A DNA stretch of 64,000 nt from the NCBI RefSeq assembly GCF_024626525.1, contig NZ_JANJGU010000005.1, positions 124,001 through 188,000 of the forward strand. Reading direction: 5' to 3'. Made by a program: the position numbers and the translations under genes. This DNA is from Lederbergia panacisoli. Its GTDB lineage: Bacteria > Bacillota > Bacilli > Bacillales > Bacillaceae_C. Shown in pieces: positions 17,486 through 28,467 of the stretch (its first letter is position 1; each line of letters starts with the position of its first letter). The notes beneath the pieces are model-generated. The model was not told the DNA's origin. It ran no database searches and worked only from the letters and a program-made list of their open reading frames with translations.

Positions 17486-20400
17486 ATGATTTTTTCCCAT
17501 TTGCAAATTTCAACCGCATACAGTTTGTTATCCAGTACCATCTCCATTTCATCCCTTGTGGACAAGGCGAAAGAATTAAACTTCCCCGCACTTGCCATTA
17601 CTGATCATAATGCAATGTATGGTGTACTGCCATTTTATAAAGCTTGTGTCAAGGCTAAGATTAAGCCGATTATAGGTATGACTGCCGATGTAATATTTGT
17701 AGAGAAAGATGAAGTTTATCCTGTTGTTTTGTTAGCGAAAAACAATAAAGGCTATCAAAACTTATTGAAAATATCGAGTTATATTAAAACTTCCCAAGAA
17801 GAGCGTATTTCTCTAGATAAGCTTCAATCTCTTTCTAGTGGGTTAATTGGCTTAATTCCGGGGCGTAATGGAGAAATTGGAGAACTTATCTCTCAAGGTC
17901 ATATGGATAAGGCAGCTGCGTATGTAAATACTTTTTCCGATTTATTTGAGGCTGACTCCTTTTATTTGTCGGTACAAAACTTTGGAACTGCATCAGATAA
18001 TTTACTGAATAAAGCCATTCATTCATTAGCCGGAAAAATGAACATACCGCTTGCAGCAACGAATAATGTTCGCTTTTTAGAAAAAACTGATTCATTTGCG
18101 TACACATGTTTAAAAGCCATCCGCGACGGTGAAAAATTATCGAATTTTCAGGAACAACAAGGTGAAGAAAACGAATATTACTTTAAAAGTCAGCAAGAAA
18201 TAGCGGATTTATTTTCTGATATGCCAGACGCATTAGAAAATACGCTGAAAATCGTTGAACGCTGCAATGTCATGATTGAAACAAATCAAGAGCTTTTGCC
18301 GAAATACCCACTAAAAGATGGGGAAAAAGCGGGAGTATTACTGCAAGAATTAAGTTTAAGCGGGTTGAAAAAGCGAGTTGTTCATCCCGACCAACGCTAT
18401 TTTGATCGTTTAAAATACGAATTAGACATTATAGGAAGAATGGGTTTTAATGATTATTTTTTAATTGTTTGGGATTTTATGAAATTCGCAAGGGAACATT
18501 CCATTTTAACTGGACCTGGTCGTGGTTCTGCTGCAGGATCATTAGTCGCATATGTTTTAGGTATTACAGATGTAGATCCAATTGAACACGGGTTGTTATT
18601 TGAACGGTTTTTAAATCCTGAACGGATCAGTATGCCAGATATCGATATTGATTTTCCCGACCATCGACGTGATGAAGTCATTGAATATGTTATGAAAAAA
18701 TATGGCAAGTTGCATGTAGCGCAAATCATTACGTTTGGAACTTTCGCCACTAGAGCTGCTATGCGGGATACCGCCCGCGTTTTTGGGATGAACACGAAGG
18801 AAATGGATCAGTTATCTAGGCTTATTCCTTCACGATTAGGCGGTGCAGGCCTTAAGCAAGCGTATATAGTGTCAGATGGCTTAAAGGCTTTCGTAAACGA
18901 GTCGGAGCTCAATCGAAAACTTTATGAAACAGCATTAAAAATAGAAGGCCTTCCTCGTCATACGTCCACACATGCGGCTGGGCTTGTCATTTCCGAGAAT
19001 CCTCTTACAAATATCATTCCGATTCAGGGTGACGAGACTGGTACATACTTAACTCAGTTTCCAATGGAGGATTTAGAGGAAATAGGTTTATTAAAAATGG
19101 ATTTCCTTGGCCTGCGCAATTTGTCTTTGCTTGAAAGGGTCATTAAAAGCATTGAAAAACGAATAGGGAAAAAAATAAACCCGAAAGAAATTCCCTTCTA
19201 TGACGAGAAAACATTTGCCATGCTGATAAAAGGGGAAACTACTGGTATTTTCCAATTGGAATCGGAAGGAATGAGAAAAGTTCTTCGTGAACTAGGTCCT
19301 ACTGAATTCGAGGATATTGTAGCAGTCAATGCCTTATACAGACCCGGACCGATGGAGAAAATACCTGATTACATTGCCCGCAAACATGGCAAAAAAGAAG
19401 TTCAGTTTCTTCATTCCGATTTAAAACCTATATTAGAGTTGACTTATGGTGTCATCGTATATCAGGAGCAAATTATGCAAATTGCTTCTGTTATGGCGGG
19501 TTTTACACTTGGTGAAGCTGATTTACTACGCAGGGCGGTAAGTAAGAAAAAGAAAGAGGTCTTGGACCGTGAACGAAAACACTTTGTTGATGGAGCATTA
19601 AAAAAAGGACATGATGAAAAAATAGCAAATGCGACTTACGATTTAATTGTTCGTTTTGCAAATTACGGATTCAACAGAAGTCACGCAGTAGCTTATAGTA
19701 TGATTTCATGGCAACTTAGCTATTTAAAAGCCAATTTTCCTAATGATTTTATGGCAGCATTACTCACTTCCGCCATTGGAAATGAAGATAAAATGGCCGA
19801 ATACATTTCAGAAGTGAAGCATATGGGGATTAAGGTTTTGCCCCCATCCGTAAATAGTAGTCAATATCCATTTATTGCTGAAAAAACTCGAATTAGATTT
19901 AGCCTTGCAGCTATTCGAGGGATTGGCGTCGCTACATTAAGAGAAATTATCAAAATACGCAGCGTTAAACCATTTAAGGATCTTTTTGACTTTTGCCTAA
20001 GAGTTCCCCAAAGGGCTATTAATCGAAATATATTGGAGGCTCTAGTTCACTCTGGAGCATTTGATGAATTTGGGTATGACCGAGCAGTTTTATTAGCCAC
20101 CTTAGATGTAGCTATGGAACATGCTGAATTGATGAGGCCAATTGAAGATGGGCCTGATCTATTTGAAAACACGGAGATGTTCCACATTCAACCTAAATAT
20201 ATTGATGTAGAGCCGATCGGTTCTACTGAAAAACTGTTATTCGAAAAACAAGCGCTCGGCCTATATATTTCAGATCATCCTGTTACAATGTACAGTGAAC
20301 GTTTCCAGTCCGAGGGAACAGCCCCGCTCATCGAATTAAAACCAAATCAAAGAAAAGTGTCTGCAGGAGTATATATAACGAGCGTAAAAACAATCAGAAC

Positions 20401-20833
20401 AAAAAAAGGGGATTTAATGGCATTTATTAAGATAAGTGATCAGACGGGAGATATGGAGGGAGTGGTTTTTCCTGAAACTTATAAACGTTTCAGCTTAGTT
20501 TGTAAAGAAGGAGAAATTGTCCTCATTTCGGGGAATATTGAGAGTAGGGATGGCGGCCTTCAATTTATTATCCAGCATATTCAATTAGCGAGTGAATTGA
20601 AAGATCCCGCAATCTTATATTTGAAAATCAGAGCTGAATTGCATACAAGGGAAACACTTCATTCATTACATGAACTTATTCGAAAGTATAAAGGAAAAAC
20701 TGCTATTGTCCTCCATTATGAAACGACAAGGAAAACAATTAAATTATCGGTGGAAGACTGGATAGATCCCTCAAGTGAAGTATTAAATGAAATAAAGGCC
20801 CTGCTCGGAAATGATTGTGTCATCTTAAAATAA
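17486..20833 (+). CDS. dnaE: DNA polymerase III alpha subunit DnaE
   Basis: 1115 aa, the length of B. subtilis DnaE, the error-prone polymerase that extends lagging-strand RNA primers before PolC takes over. N-terminal PHP domain (AITDHNAMYGV, about 32-42), polymerase palm with GPGRGSAAGSLVAY (about 342-355) and the catalytic aspartates in MPDIDIDFPDHRRD (about 386-399), and a C-terminal OB-fold (about 965-1050). No 3'-5' exonuclease insertion. ATG 17486 (MIFSHLQ) is preferred over GTG 17477. Confidence 0.97.
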   Translation: MIFSHLQISTAYSLLSSTISISSLVDKAKELNFPALAITDHNAMYGVLPFYKACVKAKIKPIIGMTADVIFVEKDEVYPVVLLAKNNKGYQNLLKISSYIKTSQEERISLDKLQSLSSGLIGLIPGRNGEIGELISQGHMDKAAAYVNTFSDLFEADSFYLSVQNFGTASDNLLNKAIHSLAGKMNIPLAATNNVRFLEKTDSFAYTCLKAIRDGEKLSNFQEQQGEENEYYFKSQQEIADLFSDMPDALENTLKIVERCNVMIETNQELLPKYPLKDGEKAGVLLQELSLSGLKKRVVHPDQRYFDRLKYELDIIGRMGFNDYFLIVWDFMKFAREHSILTGPGRGSAAGSLVAYVLGITDVDPIEHGLLFERFLNPERISMPDIDIDFPDHRRDEVIEYVMKKYGKLHVAQIITFGTFATRAAMRDTARVFGMNTKEMDQLSRLIPSRLGGAGLKQAYIVSDGLKAFVNESELNRKLYETALKIEGLPRHTSTHAAGLVISENPLTNIIPIQGDETGTYLTQFPMEDLEEIGLLKMDFLGLRNLSLLERVIKSIEKRIGKKINPKEIPFYDEKTFAMLIKGETTGIFQLESEGMRKVLRELGPTEFEDIVAVNALYRPGPMEKIPDYIARKHGKKEVQFLHSDLKPILELTYGVIVYQEQIMQIASVMAGFTLGEADLLRRAVSKKKKEVLDRERKHFVDGALKKGHDEKIANATYDLIVRFANYGFNRSHAVAYSMISWQLSYLKANFPNDFMAALLTSAIGNEDKMAEYISEVKHMGIKVLPPSVNSSQYPFIAEKTRIRFSLAAIRGIGVATLREIIKIRSVKPFKDLFDFCLRVPQRAINRNILEALVHSGAFDEFGYDRAVLLATLDVAMEHAELMRPIEDGPDLFENTEMFHIQPKYIDVEPIGSTEKLLFEKQALGLYISDHPVTMYSERFQSEGTAPLIELKPNQRKVSAGVYITSVKTIRTKKGDLMAFIKISDQTGDMEGVVFPETYKRFSLVCKEGEIVLISGNIESRDGGLQFIIQHIQLASELKDPAILYLKIRAELHTRETLHSLHELIRKYKGKTAIVLHYETTRKTIKLSVEDWIDPSSEVLNEIKALLGNDCVILK

Positions 20834-20929
20834 GGCTCATTTTTGATTTTTCTTCGTTAAAATTTTTATTACAGCGACCATTTAGAGAAAAGAGCCTAAA
20901 ATTATTTTTTCAAATGGACAAAAATATGA

Positions 20930-20963
20930 TATATTGTTTTAGAAGCTTTTGTGGTCAGACCAC
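20930..20963 (+). promoter_or_regulatory. ytsJ promoter region with FadR-type operator
   Basis: A -10-like TATATT (20930-20935) is followed by the perfect palindrome GTGGTCAGACCAC at 20951-20963, close to the expected +10 to +22. TGGT-N3-ACCA is the operator form bound by FadR-group GntR regulators. Such a regulator is encoded two genes downstream (22274), so autoregulation by blocking transcription is likely. Confidence 0.65.
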
Positions 20964-21038
20964 TCTTGACTTAGGATGATGTAGCGACTATTTTTGATCA
21001 AGGCGGCACTTTCAGTGAAAAAGAAGGAGTGAAACTCT

Positions 21039-22277
21039 TTGACTTTGCGTGAAGAAGCACTGCATATGCATAAGGTTCACAAAGGGAAGCTGGAATCCAA
21101 ATCAAAAGTTGAAGTGAAAAATGCAAAAGATTTAAGTCTTGCATATTCACCTGGTGTAGCAGAGCCTTGTAAGGAAATTTACGAAAAACCTGAAACGGTA
21201 TACGATTATACAATGAAAGGCAATATGGTAGCAGTTGTTTCTGACGGGACTGCCGTTTTAGGACTAGGGAATATCGGTCCGGAAGCAGCCTTGCCTGTTA
21301 TGGAAGGAAAGGCAGTTCTCTTTAAAAGTTTTGCCGGTGTTGATGCATTTCCCATTTGTTTAAATACAAATAATATCGAAGAAATTATACAAACTGTCAA
21401 GATTCTAGAGCCTAATTTTGGGGGAGTGAATCTGGAAGATATCGCTGCTCCTAATTGTTTTGTTATTGAGGAAAGATTGAAGAAAGAAGCCAATATCCCA
21501 GTTTTTCATGACGATCAGCATGGTACAGCGATTGTAACAGTGGCAGGTCTCGTGAATGCACTCAAAATAACCGGGCGAAGAATGTCAAGGATAAAAGTCG
21601 TGGCAAATGGGGCAGGAGCTGCAGGTATTGCCATAATTAAACTTTTATATAGCTATGGAGTGCGTGATATTATCATGTGCGATTCGAAAGGTGCGATTTA
21701 TGAAGGTCGCCCAGTAGGCATGAATGATGTCAAAACAGCTGTTTCCAAATATACGAATCGGGATAAAATGAGTGGCAGCCTGAAGGATGTTATTCAGGAT
21801 GCAGATGTTTTTATTGGTGTTTCGGTTGCTGGAGCACTGACAAAAGAAATGATTCAATCAATGAATCCAGATCCAATCATTTTTGCAATGGCAAATCCGG
21901 AACCTGAAATAATGCCCGAAGATGCTATTGAAGCAGGAGCAAAAGTGATTGGAACCGGACGATCAGATTTTCCCAATCAAGTAAATAATGTTCTTGCATT
22001 CCCGGGGATTTTTAGGGGAGCTCTTGATGTTAGGGCCACTCATATCAATGAAAAAATGAAGCAAGCAGCGGTTTCGGCCATTGCTAATTTGATTTCCGAA
22101 GAAGAACTGACAGCCGAATATGTCATACCAGCTCCATTTGATCCTAGAGTGGCTCCTCAAGTTGCAGCGTCAGTCGCGAAAGCCGCAATGGAAACAGGGG
22201 TTGCTCGTATAAAGGTCGATCCGGAAGAAGTTAGGAAAAAGACGATGAGGCTCGCAGTGATAGGAAAAGGCGAGTGA
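21039..22277 (+). CDS. ytsJ: Malic enzyme (YtsJ type)
   Basis: Oxidatively decarboxylates malate to pyruvate with NAD(P). 412 aa, the length of B. subtilis YtsJ, which lies at this same place after dnaE. Signature elements: SLAYSPGVAEPCKE (about 29-42), VFHDDQHGTAIVT (about 153-165), and the dinucleotide fold GAGAAGIAI (about 191-199). TTG start with AGGAG nine bases upstream. Overlaps the regulator gene by 4 nt. Cofactor choice cannot be fixed by eye; YtsJ prefers NADP. Confidence 0.92.
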   Translation: MTLREEALHMHKVHKGKLESKSKVEVKNAKDLSLAYSPGVAEPCKEIYEKPETVYDYTMKGNMVAVVSDGTAVLGLGNIGPEAALPVMEGKAVLFKSFAGVDAFPICLNTNNIEEIIQTVKILEPNFGGVNLEDIAAPNCFVIEERLKKEANIPVFHDDQHGTAIVTVAGLVNALKITGRRMSRIKVVANGAGAAGIAIIKLLYSYGVRDIIMCDSKGAIYEGRPVGMNDVKTAVSKYTNRDKMSGSLKDVIQDADVFIGVSVAGALTKEMIQSMNPDPIIFAMANPEPEIMPEDAIEAGAKVIGTGRSDFPNQVNNVLAFPGIFRGALDVRATHINEKMKQAAVSAIANLISEEELTAEYVIPAPFDPRVAPQVAASVAKAAMETGVARIKVDPEEVRKKTMRLAVIGKGE

Positions 22278-22888
22278 GAATATTGAGCCAATCAAAAGTA
22301 TATTTAAGCATCGTAAAAGATATAAGGCAGATGATAACGAACGATGGTTTAAAGCAGGGAGATAAAATTCCATCTGAACGTGAATTAACAGAGCGGCTCA
22401 AGGTTGGCCGCTCCTCAGTCCGTGAAGCTCTTAGATCACTTGAACTTTTAGGACTGATTGAAACCCGAAGAGGAGAAGGAACCTTTTTGGGAGACTTTAA
22501 AAATAACCAACTTATCAAACTGCTTGGCATGTTTATATTAGAAGATCCAAATGTAAAAAATGATATAACAAAAACTAAAAAACTCCTTGAAAAAGATATC
22601 ATTCGAAATATTTGTTCTATGTCAGATAAAGGGCAGTTACAAATCCTCAAAAAGAATGATGATCTTGATAGTGCAATCCTTTTTGATAGGATTATGGAGT
22701 TGGAAAGTAATCGCCTTCTATATAGGATTTGGGATGTATTGAAAAGCTATTCTGCGGAAATTATGGACGACCATGTCCAGCTTGATCAGAGTAGTGCAAT
22801 ATCATTTCTAGATGCACTTATTGAAGGGAATTCGGAAAAGGCAATCGCTATTTATGAGAGAAAGGACTCTAGTCGTTTCCGCATCTAG
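22274..22888 (+). CDS. GntR-family (FadR subgroup) transcriptional regulator
   Basis: 204 aa. Winged-helix GntR domain at residues 1-75 (GDKIPSERELTERLKVGRSS followed by VREALRSLELLGLIETRRGEGTF), then an all-helical effector domain of about 125 residues. Its place between malic enzyme and accDA suggests it senses an acyl-CoA or central metabolite and balances malate/pyruvate and malonyl-CoA supply; that is inference. The GTG overlaps ytsJ's stop by 4 nt; TTG 22283 is an alternative. A matching operator lies upstream of ytsJ. Confidence 0.85.
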   Translation: MRILSQSKVYLSIVKDIRQMITNDGLKQGDKIPSERELTERLKVGRSSVREALRSLELLGLIETRRGEGTFLGDFKNNQLIKLLGMFILEDPNVKNDITKTKKLLEKDIIRNICSMSDKGQLQILKKNDDLDSAILFDRIMELESNRLLYRIWDVLKSYSAEIMDDHVQLDQSSAISFLDALIEGNSEKAIAIYERKDSSRFRI

Positions 22889-22940
22889 TAGATTAAAATA
22901 ATCATTAATTAATAAAAGTCGTTTTTTAGGGGGACTCAGA

Positions 22941-23810
22941 TTGCTTAAGGACCTTTTTTCTAAACCTAAAAAGAAAAAATATGCAGCCATTCCATCTGAA
23001 GCAGCGAAACAAGATGTTCCAGAAGGAATTATGACAAAATGTCCAGAATGTAGAAAAATAATGTATACAAAAGATTTACAAAAAAACTTAAAAGTGTGCC
23101 TGCACTGTGATCATCATATGAGAATGACCGCATATGAACGTGCGGAAAGTCTTCTTGATGAAGGGTCATTCGTTCTGTTTGAAGAACATATTTCGTCTGC
23201 AAATCCACTTGGATTCCCAGGCTATTTAGAGAAATTAGAAAAAGACAAGAAGAACTCGAATTTGGATGAAGCGGTTTTAACTGGAAAAGGTGCTATAAAC
23301 GGCTTAAATGTTGTCATCGCTATTATGGATTCGCATTTCAGAATGGGGAGTATGGGTTCTGTCGTAGGTGAAAAAATAGCAAGGGCTATTGAGAAGGCCG
23401 CGGAGATGGAAGTTCCATTTTTAATCTTTACCGCATCTGGTGGAGCAAGAATGCAGGAAGGTGTTTTGTCATTAATGCAAATGGCTAAGACAAGTGCGGC
23501 GTTAAAGATGTTTAGTGATAAGGGTGGATTGATCATATCGTTTATGACTCATCCAACAACTGGTGGAGTATCGGCTAGCTTTGCTTCTTTAGGAGATTAT
23601 AATTTTGCAGAGCCTGGTGCTTTAATTGGGTTTGCCGGCCGTAGAGTAATTGAGCAAACAATCCGAGAAGAGCTTCCCGATGATTTCCAAACCGCAGAGT
23701 TTCTTCTTGAACATGGCCAGCTCGATGCTGTAATTCACCGAAAAGATATAAAAGAAAAATTAACGACTGTACTTGAAATCCATCAGCAAGAAGGTGAACT
23801 CACATGGTAA
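22941..23810 (+). CDS. accD: Acetyl-CoA carboxylase carboxyltransferase beta subunit
   Basis: 289 aa. With AccA it transfers carboxyl from carboxybiotin to acetyl-CoA, giving malonyl-CoA. The N-terminal zinc ribbon CPEC...CLHC spans about residues 35-57, and the crotonase-fold oxyanion region has [10 protein letters not shown] (about 164-173) and [10 protein letters not shown] (about 197-206). TTG start with AGGGGG eight bases upstream. Overlaps accA by 7 nt. Confidence 0.97.
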   Translation: MLKDLFSKPKKKKYAAIPSEAAKQDVPEGIMTKCPECRKIMYTKDLQKNLKVCLHCDHHMRMTAYERAESLLDEGSFVLFEEHISSANPLGFPGYLEKLEKDKKNSNLDEAVLTGKGAINGLNVVIAIMDSHFRMGSMGSVVGEKIARAIEKAAEMEVPFLIFTASGGARMQEGVLSLMQMAKTSAALKMFSDKGGLIISFMTHPTTGGVSASFASLGDYNFAEPGALIGFAGRRVIEQTIREELPDDFQTAEFLLEHGQLDAVIHRKDIKEKLTTVLEIHQQEGELTW

Positions 23811-24784
23811 ATGGATTGGAATTTGAAAAACCTGTACTTGAACTTCGAAATAAAATTGCAGAGCTCAGGGAGTTCACGAAAAATTCTGAAGTAGATTTAT
23901 CGGAAGAAATTGATAAACTTGAAGCGCGATTAGAGAACCTTGAGAGAGATGTATATGAAAATATGGCCCCTTGGGATCGTGTCCAAGTCGCCAGACATGC
24001 CAACAGGCCGACAACATTAGACTATATCGAATTACTGTTTACTGATTTTCTAGAACTTCATGGGGATAGGGTGTTCGGTGATGACACCGCCCTCGTTGGT
24101 GGAATCGCGAAGTATAAAGGGATTCCAGTGACCGTTGTGGGACATCAGCGCGGAAGAGATACGAAGGAAAATATCCGCCGTAATTTTGGGATGCCTCACC
24201 CCGAAGGATATCGGAAAGCATTACGACTCATGAAGCAAGCTGAGAAATTCAACCGTCCAGTTATCTGCTTTATTGATACGAAAGGTGCTTATCCAGGAAA
24301 AGCTGCTGAGGAACGTGGACAAAGTGAAGCTATTGCAAGAAATCTTTTTGAAATGGCCGGACTAACGGTTCCAATAATTTGTATTGTAACCGGAGAGGGT
24401 GGAAGTGGTGGTGCTCTAGCCTTAGGAGTGGGTGATCGCATTTTTATGCTGGAGAATTCGACCTACTCCGTTATTACTCCAGAAGGAGCGGCATCAATAT
24501 TATGGAAGGACGCATCTTTGGCCAAGAAGGCAGCAGAAGCAATGAGAATCACAGCTACTGATTTAATCGAACTTGGTATAATTGATGAAGTCATTCCAGA
24601 AATAAAAGGTGGGGCCCATAAGGATGTGGAAGGACAAGCGAAGGAAATTGACCAAGTGCTATTAAAAGCTCTTCAACAGCTTCAAACAGTCCCAGTCGAA
24701 AAACTAATTGAAGATCGATATCAAAAATATAAACGTATGGGTAAATATACGGAAACAAACCAATATGAAAATATTCATTTTTAA
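23804..24784 (+). CDS. accA: Acetyl-CoA carboxylase carboxyltransferase alpha subunit
   Basis: 326 aa partner of AccD in fatty-acid precursor synthesis. [12 protein letters not shown] (about 67-78), [16 protein letters not shown] (about 127-142), [23 protein letters not shown] (about 154-176) and [15 protein letters not shown] (about 197-211) are the conserved carboxyltransferase blocks. The ATG lies inside the end of accD, keeping subunits coupled. Followed by a 400-bp gap with a dispersed repeat, then pfkA. Confidence 0.97.
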   Translation: MVNGLEFEKPVLELRNKIAELREFTKNSEVDLSEEIDKLEARLENLERDVYENMAPWDRVQVARHANRPTTLDYIELLFTDFLELHGDRVFGDDTALVGGIAKYKGIPVTVVGHQRGRDTKENIRRNFGMPHPEGYRKALRLMKQAEKFNRPVICFIDTKGAYPGKAAEERGQSEAIARNLFEMAGLTVPIICIVTGEGGSGGALALGVGDRIFMLENSTYSVITPEGAASILWKDASLAKKAAEAMRITATDLIELGIIDEVIPEIKGGAHKDVEGQAKEIDQVLLKALQQLQTVPVEKLIEDRYQKYKRMGKYTETNQYENIHF

Positions 24785-24871
24785 AGGTATTGCCTCTTAG
24801 CGCAATGCCTTCTTTAATGTTTCGAGAAGGTATAAGTTTTTTTAGTCGGAATTTTTGAATTTAGGCTTTCG

Positions 24872-25050
24872 CTGTCCAGCGCAAGCAGCCTATCGACTAG
24901 CAAACTTCCTGTCCTTCTCCCTACGATAAGTCAACATCAGGTGAAATTTGAAGTGCCAATTTCACTAACTCGTCCCTCGCCGTGTTTCCTTTATCTCAGT
25001 CGAAGGCCCTGAAGTTTTTACATCGATGAGCAAGCGCTTGCGCTTTTCTT
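24872..25050 (+). repeat. Dispersed palindromic element, copy 2
   Basis: Same core as 13451-13630 with few differences (GTCGTG becomes GCCGTG; the ends vary more: GTCCAGCGCAAGCAGCC, AAGCGCTTGCGC). Lies in the 407-bp space between accA and pfkA. The remaining 25051-25180 is AT-rich and probably holds the pfkA-pyk promoter, which I could not place. Confidence 0.85.
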
Positions 25051-25155
25051 ATGTTTCGAGCTTTTTGTATCATTTTAGTGAAAAATTTGAGAAACTGTCG
25101 ATAAAATGGTATTTTTAAAGTAATTGAAATCTATTTTTATTCATAGTAAGACTAA

Positions 25156-26151
<996 letters not shown>

Positions 26152-26201
26152 CCTAATTTACATATTTAGTAAGCGTCTTTAGATCTTAGGAGGAAAAAAT
26201 A

Positions 26202-27962
26202 ATGAAGAAAACAAAAATAGTTTGTACTATCGGACCAGCAAGTGAAAATCCAGAAACATTACTTCAGCTTATCAATGCGGGCATGAATGTAGCAAGATTA
26301 AACTTTTCGCATGGTGATCATCAAGAACATTTAAACAGAATTATCAATATTCGAGAAGTTGCCAAAAAAACCGGAAAAAATATCGGGATTTTGTTAGATA
26401 CAAAAGGTCCGGAAATAAGAACACATGACATGAAAAATGGAGCAATTGAACTAATAGAAGGTTCAACCACCATCGTATCAATGGAAGAGGTCGAGGGAAC
26501 AGAAGAAAAATTCTCAATCTCTTATCCTGGATTAGTCAATGATGTTCATAAAGGCTCTAAAATCCTATTGGATGATGGTCTTATTGCTCTTGAAGTTGTA
26601 GAAATTAAGAGAGAGACAAGTGAACTTGTTACGAAAGTGTTAAATAGCGGTACATTGAAAAATAAAAAAGGTGTAAATGTTCCGGGTGTCTCTGTTAATC
26701 TTCCTGGAATGACCGAAAAGGATGCAAAGGATATTTTATTTGGAATTGAGCAAGGCGTTGATTTCATCGCCGCTTCATTTGTAAGAAGAGCGACGGATGT
26801 ATTAGAGATTAGACAGCTGCTTGAAGAAAATGGCGGTTCCTATATTAATATTATTCCTAAGATTGAAAATCAAGAAGGCGTAGACAATATCGACGAAATC
26901 TTAGCCGTTTCCGACGGACTAATGGTGGCACGTGGCGATTTAGGTGTGGAAATTCCTACTGAGGCAGTACCTTTAGTTCAAAAGCAATTGATTAGAAAGT
27001 GTAATGAAGTAGGCAAACCAGTCATCACTGCCACACAAATGCTTGATTCTATGCAACGTAACCCAAGACCTACTAGAGCAGAGGCAAGTGATGTTGCAAA
27101 TGCTATTTTAGACGGATCTGATGCAGTTATGCTATCGGGAGAAACAGCAGCAGGATCTTATCCAGTCGAAGCCGTTCAAACGATGCATAATATTGCTGTT
27201 TCAACTGAAAAAGCTCTGGATCATCAAGAAATAGTCAATTATTTAAGAAAAAACAGTGAGCCGAATATGACAGATGCAATTTGCCAATCTGTTGCCCATA
27301 CTGCTATTAATTTAGAAGTTAATGCTATTGTGGCGCCTACTGAAAGTGGACATACAGCTCGCATGATTTCTAAATATCGTCCTAAAGCTCCAATTATTGC
27401 CGTTACGTATAACGAAGCAATTGTTCGCCGTCTATCCTTGAAATGGGGCGTTTACCCTCAAATGGGACAAAAAGTTTCCTCTACGGATGAAATGCTTGAG
27501 CGCGCAGTTTCTGAAAGTTTAAATACTGGTCTAGTTCAACACGGAGATCTGATCATTATTACAGGTGGCGTTCCGGTAGGTGAGAAAGGGACAACCAATT
27601 TAATGAAAGTCCATGTTGTCGGCGATGTATTGGCTAAAGGACAAGGAATTGGAAGAAAATCAGCATTTGGAAAAGCCGTAATAGTGAAAGATGCAAATGA
27701 AGCAAAAGAAAAGATAGTTCCCGGCTCCGTCATGGTTGCGATCGGGACTGATAGGGAAATGGTATCCTTATTAGAAAATTGTTCCGCGTTGATTACTGAA
27801 GAAGGCGGATTAACAAGCCATGCAGCTGTAGTGGGCATAAACTTGGGCATCCCTGTAATCGTGGGTGTTGAAGAAGCGACAAAAGTCATTAAAGATGGTC
27901 AGGAAATCACAGTTGACGCCACTAGAGGTATAATTTACAACGGACATGCAAGCGTACTGTAA
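26202..27962 (+). CDS. pyk: Pyruvate kinase
   Basis: Converts PEP + ADP to pyruvate + ATP. 586 aa, with the extra C-terminal PEP-utilising (phosphohistidine-like) domain of Bacillus enzymes (about 475-586; [15 protein letters not shown] near 543-557). [12 protein letters not shown] at the start, [11 protein letters not shown] (about 217-227) with catalytic Lys, [12 protein letters not shown] (about 244-255) and [10 protein letters not shown]. Strong AGGAGG. Ends with a clear terminator, closing pfkA-pyk. Confidence 0.98.
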   Translation: MKKTKIVCTIGPASENPETLLQLINAGMNVARLNFSHGDHQEHLNRIINIREVAKKTGKNIGILLDTKGPEIRTHDMKNGAIELIEGSTTIVSMEEVEGTEEKFSISYPGLVNDVHKGSKILLDDGLIALEVVEIKRETSELVTKVLNSGTLKNKKGVNVPGVSVNLPGMTEKDAKDILFGIEQGVDFIAASFVRRATDVLEIRQLLEENGGSYINIIPKIENQEGVDNIDEILAVSDGLMVARGDLGVEIPTEAVPLVQKQLIRKCNEVGKPVITATQMLDSMQRNPRPTRAEASDVANAILDGSDAVMLSGETAAGSYPVEAVQTMHNIAVSTEKALDHQEIVNYLRKNSEPNMTDAICQSVAHTAINLEVNAIVAPTESGHTARMISKYRPKAPIIAVTYNEAIVRRLSLKWGVYPQMGQKVSSTDEMLERAVSESLNTGLVQHGDLIIITGGVPVGEKGTTNLMKVHVVGDVLAKGQGIGRKSAFGKAVIVKDANEAKEKIVPGSVMVAIGTDREMVSLLENCSALITEEGGLTSHAAVVGINLGIPVIVGVEEATKVIKDGQEITVDATRGIIYNGHASVL

Positions 27963-27966
27963 CAAT

Positions 27967-28000
27967 AAAAAAATGTCGGATTCTCAAGTCCGACATTTTT
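27967..28000 (+). terminator. Terminator after pyk
   Basis: AAAAATGTCGGA pairs with TCCGACATTTTT over an 8-nt loop, with further T residues. Confidence 0.9.
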
Positions 28001-28056
28001 ATTTTTTAAGGCAGAAAATGTTATAATGTAAAAAAAATGACGGGATGTGAGTCCGT

Positions 28057-28440
28057 TTGAAATATATTATTCTTATCTTTATTGTTCTTCCAGCTCTAGA
28101 AATTGGGCTTTTTATTCTTTCTGGGAAAACAATTGGAATCTTCCCCACTGTAGGATTAATCATTATTACAGGAATACTGGGTGCATACTTAGCTAAAAAG
28201 CAAGGGTTGGAAGCATTGAAAAGGGTCCAGAATGATTTGCGTTCAGGAATCCCTCCAGGAATTGCTATGCTAGACGGAGTATGCATTCTTGCAGGCATCC
28301 TATTATTAAGTCCGGGCTTCATGACCGATATCGTTGGTCTGCTTCTTCTTCTTCCCGTTACTAGAAATACTATGAGACCGTTTCTATTAAAAATAATTAA
28401 AAATTGGATAAGCAGCAAGCATATTCGTATTTATAGATAA
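28057..28440 (+). CDS. ytzA: FxsA family membrane protein
   Basis: 127 aa. Hydrophobic segments at about residues 3-20 (IILIFIVLPALEIGLFIL), 27-45 (IGIFPTVGLIIITGILGAY) and 70-100, with a basic tail. FxsA overproduction suppresses F-plasmid exclusion of phage T7 in E. coli; the Bacillus role is unknown. TTG start at 28057. Same position (after pyk) as ytzA in B. subtilis. Confidence 0.85.
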   Translation: MKYIILIFIVLPALEIGLFILSGKTIGIFPTVGLIIITGILGAYLAKKQGLEALKRVQNDLRSGIPPGIAMLDGVCILAGILLLSPGFMTDIVGLLLLLPVTRNTMRPFLLKIIKNWISSKHIRIYR

Positions 28441-28467
28441 AGAGAGCCTCGTTCAAAGGCTCTCTTT
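28441..28467. terminator. Bidirectional terminator between ytzA and ytvI
   Basis: AGAGAGCCT pairs with AGGCTCTCT around GTTCAA, followed by TTTATTTT; convergent genes on both sides. Confidence 0.85.
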
